DNA from: Onchocerca lupi
Lineage: Eukaryota; Nematoda; Chromadorea; Rhabditida; Onchocercidae
Assembly: GCA_028564675.1 (NCBI GenBank)
Contig: JAOVVO010000052.1
Location: 62,001-126,000, forward strand
Reading direction: 5' to 3'
DNA length: 64,000 nt
Numbering within the stretch: position 1 is the first letter of the stretch; each line of letters opens with the position of its first letter. Made by a program: the position numbers and the translations under genes. Below, piece after piece: positions 36,307-50,800 of the stretch. The notes under the pieces were generated by a model. It saw nothing but the letters and a program-made list of their open reading frames with translations. It was not told the DNA's origin and made no database searches.

Positions 36307-39058
36307 CAGAATAATGATTCTAGCTCAGAAGACGAAATTTCTGACGAGGTGAGGTTGTGGGAAGATGGATGGAAAGATCGGTATTATAAAAGCAAATTCC
36401 AAGTAGACGGCAAAGATATCGTATTCAGACGTAAAGTTGCTCTGGCGTATATGGAAGGCCTTTGCTGGGTATTACACTATTATTATCAGGTAGTGACAAG
36501 AAAATTTAAGTATTTGATTACTTGCGAAAATGCAGAGAAAATTTTAATTTTACCAAATCTTCAAGTTTCAGGGTTGTGCGAGTTGGGACTGGTATTATCC
36601 ATTTCATTACGCGCCGTTCGCATCAGATTTTGATGCAGTTTCTGAGTTCAAGCCTGATTTCAGTGCGTACACTGAACCTTTTAAACCACTACAACAGCTT
36701 ATGGGTGTCTTTCCAGCTGCAAGCAGGTATGTATAACAAGAAAAGAAGGATAGTCTTATCAAAATAGAAAGGAATCTGACAAATAAGAAGAGCGAAAATT
36801 CTTTAATCTGCAAGGAAAGTTAAATTCCTGCCTTATTAACGATAAACGCTTTTGTTATTCTAATTGCTTATAGGTATTCTGCATTTGCAAGAAAATATTT
36901 CTGCCAGCATTTTATTATTGATTTTGATTTATATCCATTGAAAGACAAAAAGAAATATTTAAATCGTTTAGGATGCATTTACCTGAAGCTTGGCAGGATT
37001 TAATGATATCATCTGCCTCTCCAATAATTGATTTTTATCCCGACAAATTTGTTATTGACTTAAATGGTAAAAAATACGCATGGCAAGGAATTGCGTTATT
37101 ACCGTTTGTAGATGAGAAACGACTTCTGGAAGTTCTAAAGCCGGTTCCTTTTTTTTGCTAGTCGAATATTAAAATCTTTTTCTTCAGCTGAGAACCCGAT
37201 TATCCAAAAAAATTGAAACATTAATCTACATCTTTTCTCTTTTTTGAAGATATAGATTTTTCAATTTTTTTAAAGGAAAAAAGCGGACACTGGAAGAAGT
37301 GGATTTATATTTTTGTCAAGATTAAAAGCATTTGAGACCGCATCATAATGATACTTAGGACTGACCTAAGTTAATTTGGAACTGGTGTGATTTTTAAGTT
37401 TGTTTAAGACATTGTCTATTTAGTCATTAATTTCTATTACCTCTCGAACGCAGGATATCGTTAGTGGTATAGTTTTACTGAATGTTGATCATGCTTTAAA
37501 GATGGAAGATAAATTGGACGCCTTTGAAAAGGAAAGAAATTCCAGAGGTCCTGATCGGCTATTTGTTGGATCATCACATCCTTTCTATAAATTCGCGGAG
37601 CAGTTATATGAAGGCGATAAAGAAGGTAGTTTGAGCAGTTTCGGAGCAATTTTAGTTGTGTATTCGATTTTTTCATGTATTTAAGTACTGCATTTTAAAA
37701 TATAACTGAACTTTGAATTTACTTAGATATACAGTTGATTGCAATAAAGCAAAGGCAATAAAAGTGATGTGTTCATACTTATAATTAAGGACATTTGTAA
37801 AATAATACCAAAGCCAAAATCTTTTAAAAGTCAAATTTCTTATCTATATATTCATATATTCTGTTATTTTACTAAAAAGAAAGCCAAAAATATTTAAAAT
37901 TAGCTTCTAGATATGATGAAATTGAGAGGTAACTTTTCCTAAATTCTAGGTTCGATAGCTTTACCAATTGACACCTCATTGACATTCGGAATGGCTGGTA
38001 CTGTTGGTGCAGATGCAAAAGCTATAATGAAAGGAAAAAATTACAAGTCGCCATTTTTAGTTGAAGAATTCGCGGATATAGCTGTGAGCCTACTTTTCTG
38101 AATTTATCAAGTCTTTTATATATTGTTAAATCTGTCTTCATACGATAAGAATAACCTATTTCTTATTTCATAACATAATTATCAGTAATTTCCACTTTAG
38201 GAAAACAAAGCTATTATGATGATTTACGAAGATCCTCAGTTTGAAAAAGGATATGTATTTGCTGCAAAACGTTTGTCGGGAGCTATTGACGTGCCACGAA
38301 CTTTAAAAGATATCAATCTGGATCGCAGAGAAGTGAGTCAGGCAATTCGTAAGAAACAACAATGTGTTGAATTTGTTCTATATTTTAATAAAAGTTTTTA
38401 AAATTTTTCATATTACTTTAATCTGGTTTGGTTTTAGATTTTCCTTATTTATTTTTTCACGTAGTTTATGTATGAAAACATTTCCCACTACTTCAGCCCT
38501 ATCGTCCTCAAATAGGATTTTCGCGCGAAATACCGAGACATGGATTAAGCGATGCAGGACGAAGAATGCTTGGACATAGCATTGGTCAAGGTCCTCGACC
38601 ACTTTTTGACGCATATCAGATAGATTCACATAATAGGCCGCATCAGTCGTCATCCTGGATTCCAGCAGGATCTTATGCAGACGACCGCATGCCTAACTAT
38701 TCACCGATTGCAAATCAGTTAATTTTTATTTGTAAATGCTTTTTTTTTGTGGAATTAAGTGATTTGATTATAAATCCTAAATTTTCTATAGAATCACATA
38801 AATATTCGTATTTTTGTTTACCTAATTCTTAAAGTTTAACTACTGCTTTCTAGATTTCGTGAAAGGAGGCAAATGGGAGGCGAATGGTACGGAAATTCGA
38901 GACGATATCGGAATTTCAACGAGTATGAAAGAATATCACAGTTACCGATACCTCCTAGACATCCGTTTCGATATGAGCCATATCCGGGATTGATTTCTTC
39001 ACGTGCTAGGAGCCGTGGTCGTGATCGGCCACTTCAGCACTCAGTATACCGATGGTAA
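32945..39058 (+). CDS. xrn-2: 5'-3' exoribonuclease 2 (XRN2/Rat1)
   Basis: Nineteen exons, 954 residues: 32945-33082, 33221-33316, 33491-33586, 33752-33927, 34041-34110, 34293-34549, 34711-34873, 35097-35218, 35461-35557, 35700-35873, 36047-36151, 36310-36489, 36572-36726, 36972-37143, 37454-37625, 37950-38083, 38201-38332, 38497-38717 and 38854-39058. XRN2 degrades RNA from a 5' monophosphate in the nucleus: transcription termination, rRNA processing and, in worms, miRNA turnover. Seen: MGVPAFFRWLTRKYP, EFDNLYLDMNGIIHPC, MNQQRSRRFRASKE, DANVPGEGEHKIMDFIR, CGADADLIMLGLATHEP with its acidic metal ligands, a CCHC zinc knuckle (CDLCGQYGHELNDC), CFFVGNDFLPHLPSLEIREN, EGLCWVLHYYYQGC and FDLNGKKYAWQG-type DLNGKKYAWQGIALLPFVDE. 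The C-terminal tail is Arg/Gly-rich and ends SVYRW. Exon 11 (36047-36151) is poorly conserved and supported mainly by phase and splice sites. Length matches human XRN2. Confidence 0.96.
36276..36309 (+). other. 31-T pyrimidine tract at an XRN2 3' splice site
   Basis: An uninterrupted run of 31 T (36276-36306) ends directly in the CAG acceptor of XRN2 exon 12. It is far longer than the usual TTTTCAG of this genome. Its length is likely variable between individuals or uncertain in assembly. Confidence 0.8.
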
Positions 39059-39753
39059 TTAATTCGGGAATCAAATAATTTTGAAGACATATTTTATACG
39101 GCATATGGAAATGGCACTTTTTGAATCAAGAAATTTCCGATGTGCGCTAAATCATGGACACAAAATGTTTAGAATACTGTTTCAGCGATAATTTTGAAAA
39201 AAAAAAAAAAAAAAATCTTCAAAGATAAAAGAAAAATTGTGCACATAATATGCATCATATGCATCACATGCTTTGTTTATCAAGAAAGGATGACATACAG
39301 CATAACATTCGTTGTTCGATGCATGCCATCGTATTCGGTCTTTTCATTGATTAATATTTACATGTTCAATGAGATTTCAAAAACTAGATAACAGAACCAA
39401 CTATACATCCGAACTAAAGTGAAGAACAAAACAAAATAGGGTTTTCGAATGATACTAGAAAGAAAAACTGTCCATTTTATGAAACATGTTAATCAATTAG
39501 GAAGGCAAAAAGAATGATATATGCAGAGTTATAATATGTGCAGTCTGTAATGCAACTTAACTTTGGTTCGTGCATAATTAATACAAAACAAAATGGACGT
39601 GTATCCCGTAGTGTATGTATTTTTCCTTACAGTTCACGCAATTTTTCGACTTATTAGAATTTGTCTGGTAACAATTACCGGAAGGCATCCATTTCGTCAA
39701 CCCTAAAATTAAAGCAGTTTTTCATTGGGAAATATGATTTGCAACGAAAGCTT
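39059..39753. other. Intergenic region between convergent XRN2 and BIRC6
   Basis: About 700 bases containing both 3' UTRs and an A-run near 39196-39214. No exon recognised; the small plus frame at 39194-39391 lies in the XRN2 3' flank and looks non-coding. Confidence 0.6.
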
Positions 39754-41862
39754 TCATAATTCAAGGACCTTCACCGCTGACAGGCTCTTCAAATTATCGT
39801 GAGGTATCTGTTCCGAAACATCCGTAATTTGTGACTGTTCATTTATCGTTAGATTTGTTTGTTTTGTAGTTTCAGAGATACTTACTTGTAGATTGAGTGA
39901 TAGATTTATACTCTGAAGATCTAGAGGACACTCCATCCGCCGATATTCATCTTCCAGTGCGGCAGCGTGTCTCTGAACTATCAATTATTAAAATCAAACT
40001 TCCAATATATATATAAGCTTAAATAGTTTGCGAACAAATTTTGCATATCTAACAAAAATTGCATTGGCAAAATGAATACTTTAAAGCTATGAAATATTAA
40101 AAACACCTTCAAGGAAGCGAGATGACCATGGATGCTCCGGGAACTTCCACGTTGTTTTACCAGGTGCTCCATCTCAGCGATCCATTTCGATACCTTAAAA
40201 AATAAAACTGGGGAGACATTGGCAACACAGACATTAATGCATGCGCTGTCCGGCTAGAATAAAAAGCTGTTAGGATTTTCGACTTTCAAATGAATGAAGT
40301 TAACTATCAAACAAACTCAAACTTAGATTTTTGAAGGACTTGCTCTTATGGGTTTTGATCCTAAATAAAGTCAAATTATCCAAAAAACTGTGGAACCTGT
40401 AATAGTATCTCCTTTCGTTTTAGCCAAAAATGCTTCTTTACAACATCTGCGAATGCTGGTGGAGGATGTCGTATCATTTCGAGCATCGCCCATTTCACTA
40501 CTGCTTGCCGAATATTAGCATCATAATCTCGTGAAGCCTACGTTGACTTTTTTTGTTATTAATGAGAATTTAGCACAATAGAGAATTGAAAATTAGCAAA
40601 TTAGACAAACATAAAAAAAAAAAAAAAAAAAACGCTTCGATAAATAGAAAACGCTATATACCTGCGCAAATTATTAACTAATTTACTGAGAAGAAGATCA
40701 ATACAGAATGGGATACCTGTTGTCCTGCCTGAGTATATCTTGATCGTTCGTATCCTGGTTCGTTAAAATACGGTTCCGCTACTAAGATTAAAGATTGCAC
40801 ACTTACAATCACCTCAAAAAATATTTAATGCAAATATTAAATATCTTTTGACCGAACAAATAAATAGGAAATTTACTGAATACTGGCAAATATACACATT
40901 TGGGATTCAAAAATGGAATAAAATCAAGAGAGATGTAATTAGTGGAAACAATTATAAAATACAGGCATGTATTTCACCGAACTATAACAAAAAAGCACAT
41001 TAGGAGAAAAAATGAATATATGGCAGTATACCTGCAACAAACTACTTGTTTCCGGATTCCATCGTTCCTCAGGTCGACCATGCCATGTGTTCAATACCGA
41101 CAAACATACTTTCCCATCATTATACAAATTAGGATTGAATCTAACCTACAATTCATACTAAATGTACTGATAATATTTTGAGAACAAAAGTGATAAAAAA
41201 GTCTTTCGTAACGTCTCTTCGTAAATATAAAAATTATTTTGATAGAATAATTTCAATATGTAGTCACAAGCCATTAACGAAACCAACAGTATGATTGCCA
41301 GTCGTTTCAAGGTTTACATGCATAGGTGAATTTGGATAATCGGTTGGAAACCAAACATCAAATTCAAAACATCCATTCATATATGGAGTATCTGCCGGCC
41401 CCGTTATCAACACCTATAAAAAGAACACTCGAAATTGTAAGGTATAAATCAAAAATAAATCTTAATTAAAATTCGAACAAGCTTTATATCAAAATTATAC
41501 ACTCTTGTATTCCACCACCCTTTTGTTTTTATATTTCTTTTCAGTAATTATTTCCATGCTCTCTGTTTTCTAACAAATGCTATAGTTTGAAAAAGATTAA
41601 TCAGATAAGAAAATTTAAAAAATTCGAATTTAGAATATTCATAAGTGAAAACGAGAACACACCTTCATGACATCCAATCGTTCTTCACAAGCACGAACAA
41701 AAACAGAACTACTTGAACTCAATGGCAGTGAATTACTCAGTGTAACGATTTCTTGGGCCAAACGTCTGGTACGTTTTCCCAATGAACTAGTGCCAACAGA
41801 GGAAAGTGAACTTCCGTAATGATAAGGAATGAATGAACCTTCTGCGAAAAATGATATTGTTT
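39754..41862 (-). other. BIRC6: BIRC6 block A: UBC domain and C-terminus
   Basis: Exons 41862-41663, 41413-41288, 41145-41032, 40812-40717, 40537-40397, 40193-40107 and 39972-39754. The UBC core begins VLITGPADTPYMNGCFEFDV, runs through WFPTDYPNSPMHVNLETTG, and has its catalytic cysteine in NDGKVCLSVLNTWHG (exon 41145-41032). It continues RPEERWNPETSSLLQ and VQSLILVAEPYFNEPGYERS. The E2 active-site region is therefore intact. The last exon is a variable Ser/Thr/Gln-rich tail. Confidence 0.95.
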
Positions 41863-44800
41863 CTGGAAAAAATTTTAAGATTTGATTCAAGCATATTCAA
41901 AATTTTCAATTTGACATGAAATGATATATAAATAGAATTTATATAACTAGTGAAAAATAAATGCTAACCAAATTGCAAAGCCTTCATAACCTTCATATAT
42001 CTTTCTTCTTCAGTGACCGCATCCTTTTCATTATCTTGTGATTTCATTGGTAACTCTTTCACTCCTAAAAAAGCTTTATAGGAATTACAAGATAAAGAAC
42101 AATTACAGTGATCAAATTTAAAAAATTTAAAAAACAGTGATCATTTGTCATCCAGATATAGCTACTTTAACGGATATGCAACAAAAGAATTTATATTAAT
42201 AAAATATGAATAAAGCTTCTCTCTATTCCAAAACACTCATTAAATTATGAAATAAAATTACAAAAGAAATAAAAATTCACTTTTTGAAAGGACTCTACAA
42301 ACTATGGTGATTAGCGGTGCAAGTCGCATGAGACCTTCTTCGCGAGTTTGTGTTGACTCTTCATTGCTGTCCAAAGTTTGTTGGATATTTAAACTAATAA
42401 AAAAATTAATATATTCAAATTCGATATTCAGACTAAAATGCAATTAATATAATTTCTTTTGTTTGAAACAGCAAAGTTCATTGAGAGATTTTTTCCTTAA
42501 CACCGCTCGAAATCACAAATAATGACAAATCAATATCTCGTAAAGAGTCAGAAATTGGCAACCGAGAACTTCTTACTCTAATAATGTTTAAGATTCATGG
42601 AGAAATGAATTATTACTATTGCATTTGTATCATCAAATTTAATTCACAGCCAATCAGACATTTTAAGAAAATTAGATCTTCAACAACTCTTGTGTCGCTT
42701 GTGGATTTTACAGCACTTAAGACAACAGGATTAGAGAAGTTGATTGGAAATTCATTTCTTCGTGAATCTTAAATTAAGAGTATTACAGCCATTACCATCT
42801 TCATTATTATTATTAATAGTAAATATTTCCTACTAATTATAAGTACAATGATATTACAAAGGTATGTTTGCAAGATTTAAATATATAGAGTTAATTTTGG
42901 GATCTTATCTAAAATCCTTAAAATTCAAGAAAAAATGAAGAATTCATCGATAAGAAAATCTAACAGAATGAAAGGAACTGTAACAAAAAGCGATCATTCT
43001 CACAGTTGAGTATCTTTCTATCCGTGACAAATTTAATAATAACTTTCAGAAAAATTATCTTCATTAAATTTGTTCCTATTATGAACTTTGTTAATAAAAT
43101 TCTTACTTTTGTAACCTGGCTTCGTTTGATTCAACGGCAAGCCTAGTAAGATACGCAGAAACGCAATCGAATAGCTTCTTTAGCATTGCATGTATTGAGT
43201 ATCCTGATTCCGGTTCCGAAAGCAGTGCAGTAATCTCGTCCTCTTCTTCTCTTTTTGCACTGGTTGGTTCTGGACTCAACGCCAATGCAGCTATCATGTG
43301 CACAACTGCTTCATACAATTCCACATGTTGCGATATGTCCAAGACTGCAACAAGCCGAAAAAGTATAATATTAAAATCCTTCAAAAATTAAATCAGAGAA
43401 ATGAAAATATTCACTGAAAACTAAACTAAGAAGAATATCAACAAGATCATCAGGACTACTAGATTATCTAATACAGCAAATTGGATCATATGAAACAAGA
43501 CAAACCGGAATCATTCCTAAGATATGCCCAAAGAACTGGCAATAGACAAGAGCGAGATAACATCTTAATTACAGCTGAATTCAAGGACCATTTCACAGCA
43601 GTTGATGAAACAGCTGAAGAAAATGATTGATGTCCCGATGAAGGTCCTGGCATTGATGAATCTGAAAAAACAGAGTTTTGTTTGAATCTAATAGGAAGCA
43701 GTGAGCGATAGAAGAAGCTGGAAAACAAATGAAATTGTTGAAACAAGAGCCAAATTATAATACAGTTAAAATATTACCTGATACAAGATATGACATTGGT
43801 GATTTACTTTGGCTTCTGCTATGCGCTTCAGTATCTTCTGAATCCAAAGATGCCAGTGGAGCAACTGTATTACCTCCACTGGTATTAGTTGACCGAATTT
43901 TTTCCGCTTCCAAACGCTCATTAATTTTAGGATATATAAAACTTGAAAGTACCTGAAATTTGCAGTGACAAAATTAGAATTGCGAAATTTATAGACTTCA
44001 AAATTCTTCCAGTATTTTGAAAACACGATGTCATTAGAAAACTAAAACGAGAACAAGTCTCTTCTGGTCACATAATTGCTCAGTAAATCGTATGTTTGAA
44101 CAGAGTGAACAGAACTGATGGAGCAAAATTATTTAATCACATCACCCAATAGCTGATTCACATAGTTTTCTATATAAAAAAAACCCAGAATAGAAATTCA
44201 TAAAAAAACGCATAGAATGCGCACTGTTACCATTTCTTCACTGAAGAAATAAAACATACTCTTAACAAGTGAGTTACATTCTGCTCGTCTTGTTTTCGCT
44301 TCAAAACATGCAAGTCAACATTCCATTGTTGTTGCGTAGTTCCACTGCCAAAACCAGTACCTTTGGCCCAAAAATTATGTTGCTGCGTAACATTCAAATT
44401 AGAGCTTACTAGTGGTCCAGTATTTCCAGAACTATTTGCACGTTCTTCTGTAGCCAAACCAAAATTGGTCCCTTCACCCGATGATTGTTCTGGTTCCATT
44501 AAATCCCGTAACAAGCGTTCGACCAAAACAGCCTATATGGAGCTGTGCATAAAGAAAATACTGAATAGAATAATACTTTCTACATTTTGTACAAAAATGA
44601 GCTTACCGTCTCAGGAGTTGGTGGTAAGGATGACGGTCGAATGGATGTTTCCTTATGTTTTTGATGGGTATAATGAGCCAAACAATCCAATAAAATATCC
44701 AAAACACCATTAGTCACTGCAGCTTCTCGTAAGGATCTGTAGCGATCACTAATATATCATTTTTGTTTATAATTACATCTTTGATGGGGTAATGAACATA

Positions 44801-47800
44801 AAAATCATCTTAAATATAAAAATAAATTACAGCATTAAATAATAACAATGATAATATTGCTTACAGTTCTAAGCATCAAAAATTCTATTTATTGCACCAA
44901 CAATTCTATTTCTCAATTGATAGGAAAGGCCATGTACCAATGGCAATAACAGTCATCTTTTGCTTCTTATTTTCAGTCTCTTTCCCCATTTTTATTCCTT
45001 TTCATGCTTTCTTGTTCCCTTCTCTCTGTTAATTTGTAAGGAAATACTTGATCGACTTTTAGCCTGCGATAGAATCCGAGAAGTGAGATCCTAGATTCTT
45101 GATTCGAAAGATCTGGTAAAAGCATAAATGATATATATGATCTATAAGTTTTCGTACTCAAAACTTCTAAATCATTTGCATTATTTATACTTTCACTAGA
45201 TCTTTCGAAACGGGAATCTTATATCGTTATTTCTCCTGCCACTCACAACTTTCTTATTTGGTTTCTGCATATTCTATAGGAAAGAAAAAATGAAAAAGAG
45301 GATATGATCAAGCTAAGAAAAAATTAATGAATAATTTGTTTGTCCAATCTTGGTTGACCAGAGATAAAAAAGGCATAGCAAAAGAGAAGAAAGAGAAGGG
45401 GAAATGAAAAAAGATGAATTATTGAGTTATTACTATATCTTAAGTTGAATTTAAATCCCCGGAAAATTAGGAAAAAAACTAGTCTGAAACAAAAGAAAAC
45501 TAGAATGGTTAGAAATTTTAACTATTTTATTTTGTATCTTTTTCTATTGCTTTTTCTTCTTTATTTGACTTTGCCATGATTTAGCGCAATAATAAGAATA
45601 AGGATAATAAGCTACAACATAACTTACCTTCCAGCAATAGTACAGGGCAAACATTTATTAAATAATTCTTCCAAAACGATAAAAGGCAATAAACCCAGAT
45701 TTTCGAAGTCTGACTTCTGCTTTGATTGAGACTGTGACTGGGTAGTTCTGTGAAATATACCTGACTTCAACACTTGCGATTTGTTCACCGATGCTGTAAT
45801 TTATAAAATCAATGTTCAATAAAAAACAAATTACATAAAAATGTGGCTTCGAAACAAACGCCGTTCCAAATTTCACTTCTCTTTTCTTTACTCCAAAATA
45901 CTTATGAATTTCTATAGTTATGAGCAAGAACTTATTATTAATAATAGTATAGAAAGTCAGAATTTTCTGTACTTGAAGGAATTGTTTAGTAATGGAAAAA
46001 GTGCTTTAAAATGGATCTAGCATTATTCTTCCATACGGCTATCCTTAAAATGAGAAATCGTAAATGATGGGACCAATACCAATTGCAATACCTCAATATT
46101 ATGTATAATATGAGAAAAAATCTAGTAAAAAAAATGGTTATCACTTTCAGCAGTCACGACGCCCATTGCAAGCCGTAAAAGACTTTTAGCACGTTTTCGA
46201 TCATATGTTACCAGTAGTTCAGCATAACCTTCCAGTCTCAAGAATATGCTGAAAGCGACGATCACATATGGCGATAATCTTATTGATGACACTCGATTCG
46301 GTGGCTGTGAATCAATCTTTTGCAATTTTTTGGGCTGAAAAAAAACTGATAAACATAGCTTTCATTTCTGTCAGATGCTTATCCAACAGTCTCATTTTTA
46401 CAAGCACTTCAACGAGCAATAGTCAAAGAATTATAAAATGAGAACTTAAAATGATGAAAATGAGATAACCGTTGTAAGACTTCCTGAATTATCGGCTTGC
46501 GAAAATAAAGGATAATATGCCCATCCTTTCACTTCTCCTGGAGCAGCTGAATCGATGTATTCGAAGTCTTCGTAGCCAGGACCTAGATCAGTTTCACCAC
46601 CAAAAACAGGTACATACAAAGTGCTGTACACTGGTTCTCCGGTTGATAAATCCGGCGAGGAAAAAATTGATGTTGGACAGGTATAACTCGATGGCAACAT
46701 CTCGTTTATAGCAACAGTTTCTGATGAATCTATCAACCACCGCTGCTCAGATGATTTCCCTTTTGAGTCTCTAAAATAATTAGAAGTTAAATATCATTAA
46801 ATGAGATTTTCACATTTTTTTAAAATGACAATTAATGCAAATCCATCATTACATTATTTCTATAACGACATCTTGATCATGTTAACAAACAGTACTTAAC
46901 AATGAACAATGTAAAACGAAAATATACCAGAAAAAAAGGCAATTAGGAAAACATTAAAAGATTTCTTCAATTCGAATTCTAAGTTCTCACTTTACTTTCT
47001 TATTTTTTTCGGAGAGGGAATTGATGAAATTATCCAGGAATAACAAAAGTGAATTAAGAGCATAAATTTCAGAACATTCATTATTCATTATCTTAAATAC
47101 TACTTTCATATGTACAGTAGCATATGGAAATCTGAAAAACAGCTATAGCATTTTACTCCCGAACTTGAAACGTAATGCACTACATAAGCTATACACTTCA
47201 ATTGTAAGCAAATACGAAGATAATGAAATAGTGCATATCCTATTAGATAATTCCAAATTCCTAAGTGTATAACTTTGGACGCCTCTTATTTTTAACTCAT
47301 AAAATGCGAGAAAAAAAGGATGCAAAACCTGAATGAAGGAATAGCGGTAGGAGCATTAAATGTTGGATGATGTACTTGCAAATGAAGCGCTAAAAGTGCA
47401 AGACCACTTGCGCGTGCAAAGTATTGAAGCGTTGATGTCTGCTCCATCAGCGTTATATCCGATTTTTGACATGACATATTACTAATATCTGTCAAACCTG
47501 GAACAATCGCTAAGTTCATCTTTCATTCAAACAATCAATCTTAAATACCTGATGAAGTAATCATGATCGGACAAGCTATATATAAAAAGAAAAAACCAAC
47601 AAATCAAGGCCATCAGTACAGATATGGATGTGTCTGAGTGCAATCCTCCAAAAAACATATAAGTGTGGTACATGAGTCGAATGATCCTTTCAATTCCAAA
47701 AGAAGTAAAAATTGATTCAGAAATATAAAGCAAATATTAACTAGATACTCAATAAATTATAAAACTATATTTGGAACAAGAAAGCCACTCGAAAAATAAA

Positions 47801-50800
47801 AACATGACAACTACTAAGTAGCTAATAATATTATTCATATTTCGTTCACTTTTAATTCTTCCACTAATTAGGATATCGACGGTTAAATTAATTAAATTAA
47901 TTACTCTAATCAAAAAATTGCTGAGATAAACCTGAACGCTGAACAAATGAAAGAGCGACAGTGTAATAGCCATCAGCACTATCTTCAACTGCTACTTTTG
48001 TGATATCCCCACCGCTCATTTTTTGCTTCCTGTTAAATACATAAATTAAAAAAACAACTAAAAATATTGCAAAACGCCAAAGGGGAATAAATCAACAAAT
48101 ATATTTCTCTCTAAACTAACTGCTACTGTTTAAATATTCTTCATCATTTAGTATATCTGAACATTTGCTACATACTTTATTACGCAGAATTAATATTACT
48201 GTACTCTTATTTCCATACTCTTGAAATTTAATTTTAAAATAATCAACTAAAGAAAATACATATATATTATATCATATTAAGAATATTTCAACAAAATAAG
48301 TATCCTTTGTTAACCAAAGATTTGAAATAAAAAACTAAAAATCATGGTAAAGTAAGAACTTACCAGGCTGACGAAGTTAAACGTCCCGAAATAAACAAAT
48401 CTCCGAGCAACTGTCCAATTTTCCAATCACCCATCATTTCTGTTGAACCATCACAACTTCGAACCATTAAACGGGAGGAAGTGAATGGCGGAAAATCTGT
48501 CGTTAGATCTGAATGAAAAATCTTCCATTCATCCATAAACAATGGACTCCAAATCATCTATCAAATTCTTCAAAAATCATACCTCGATTGTCAACAACAG
48601 ATGAGAAACGATGAGACTCCTCCGCAGATGCCTGAAAAATTATGAATTCATTTGGAAATTCACTTTTTACATGGATTCTCTAGGAAACAAAATTTATAGA
48701 AATAATAAGAAAAGCTCTAAACACAAAATCAGCAAGTAATTAGCAGTAGTTCCAGCATGAATCTTTATTGTATTCTATGAAAAAAAGATTTTTTGAAGTA
48801 AATAAATTAATATTGAAGAAGAAAAAAAATTTCAAGATTTTTTGAAGTAAATAAATTAATACTGAAGAAAAAAAATTTCATTCGTTGATTATTTTTTTTA
48901 TCCAAGAGATCTGCGTATAAAAATGTAACAGTATTAATTTATTTCTGTATAATTAATGTTACCGCAAGAATTTGATCCTGCCGACAGTTAATAAATGAAT
49001 TTCGAAAAAACGTATTACTTACAGCAATTTTTGCCAACTGCCGAAAATCATTCGTATTTTTATGCTCACATAACGCAGAAATCTCATCTATGGAAGTATA
49101 TAAGGATACTTTTAAGAAACGTTCCCTTCGTGTACAGCCAAAGAATGGATGTAAAATACGACCTGTAACAACAATAAATTCTCCGCAATATTTAAAGAAA
49201 AAAAAAAAGCATTTTTTTTTATCATTTAGTCCTTTTATAAATGGAAAAGTGGAAAAAATTGTAAAAGAAACTTGGAATGTCAAATGACAGGAAACAAATT
49301 GAAGTGTCTTCATCGATTGCTTTCACAGGAATCATTTCATCATCAAAAATACACTTCAGTACCATCTGTTGAATTGCACCATTGAAGCTGCCGGCACTTT
49401 TTAACAAGGAACACAGAACGTGGGCTATGCGTTGACGATGTGAACCACCTACAGTAACACATCTGAAACGTGCTTTTTTTTAAATCATGAGAACGAAATA
49501 GTATCAAAGAGTTTGAGAACTTTCAAGATATATGATTAAGACTTGACATTTCTAATTCATTGCATTCATATTCACAATAATCTTGGCATTTATTTCCTCC
49601 ATCTTCAGGTCTCTTATGCTGATAATTCTCATAATTTCGTTTTAACTCGATTTTTTCCAAATTCGTGGAAATAACGTACTGTGAAAGCAAACTGACTGTA
49701 ACATCTTCTAATTTGATGCTTTGTTTACCAGATGAACGAGTTATATCGCCAGGTGAAGCAGCACATCGAACGACACATTTTATAAGAGAGTTAAAAAAAC
49801 GCGGACCACCCATAAAATCCAAGAATTTAACAACATCCTCGATGCAACATAGAGATGTCAAACACCGAATTATGCTAACTAACAACGACATATGCTCCAT
49901 GTTTGTTTCTAAAATTTCAATGTCTTAATTAAGTTATTAAGAATGATTGTCCTGAAATAGCCCATTAGTAATTTAGATTTCCTGAAAAATCTTCCTAACT
50001 TAACGATACATAATGCATCCAATAAAAAGCTAATTAGTAACTATTCTAACAAAAACTAAATAAATCAATCTTCAAAGAAAGAATGGACCTTCGCAATAAG
50101 CGATAACCAATTCAACCCAGTGTTGCAATAAACCGAACGAATGAAGCTGTAATATGCTCGTTCTCGACTGGCACATTCGTTGCACAACAGTAAATGCATT
50201 CTGGGTGATACCTTCCCTTTTCGCTATAATTTAATTGCTTATAAGTTTTGGTTTCATGTTTTTAATGACAGAGAAGTTAATAACAGCGACAAACTCTCTT
50301 ATATGAAGTCGCATTCATCAAATATATGCTCTATGCAAAGATCTGAGCTTCAGTTAACCATTTTCATCCTTTAATTCAAGCGACACTAGTTCTGTTAGAT
50401 GATACTTAAAAGCACTCATATTGTTATCTGGCACATATTTCACTTATTCGATGATTCAAAACAGATATATTTCAACTATTTAATAAAATTCTTGATTGAG
50501 GAAATTGCACTGTAATCTCTACATATAATAGTGTACTTTAAATCAAATAATAACTGTATAGAAACAAAAAAAAAAAAAAAAAAAAAAACCAACGCTTATC
50601 GTTTATATCTAATAATCCGATCTCTTTTAATGCATTACATAGAAGATGTGGTGCACCACGCATTAATGAGCACAACAGCCACGATGCTGATTTCGCTAAT
50701 GTATCATTGCATTGCTCACTGACATCCACAGCCATTTCACACAGAAGACTTAAAAAAACATTTCATAAATCTCAGGATTTAAAGATCTCCGCATCTATAG

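Noticed and set aside
40942..41181. Plus-strand open frame
   Set aside because: Antisense shadow of the BIRC6 UBC exon that carries the catalytic cysteine.
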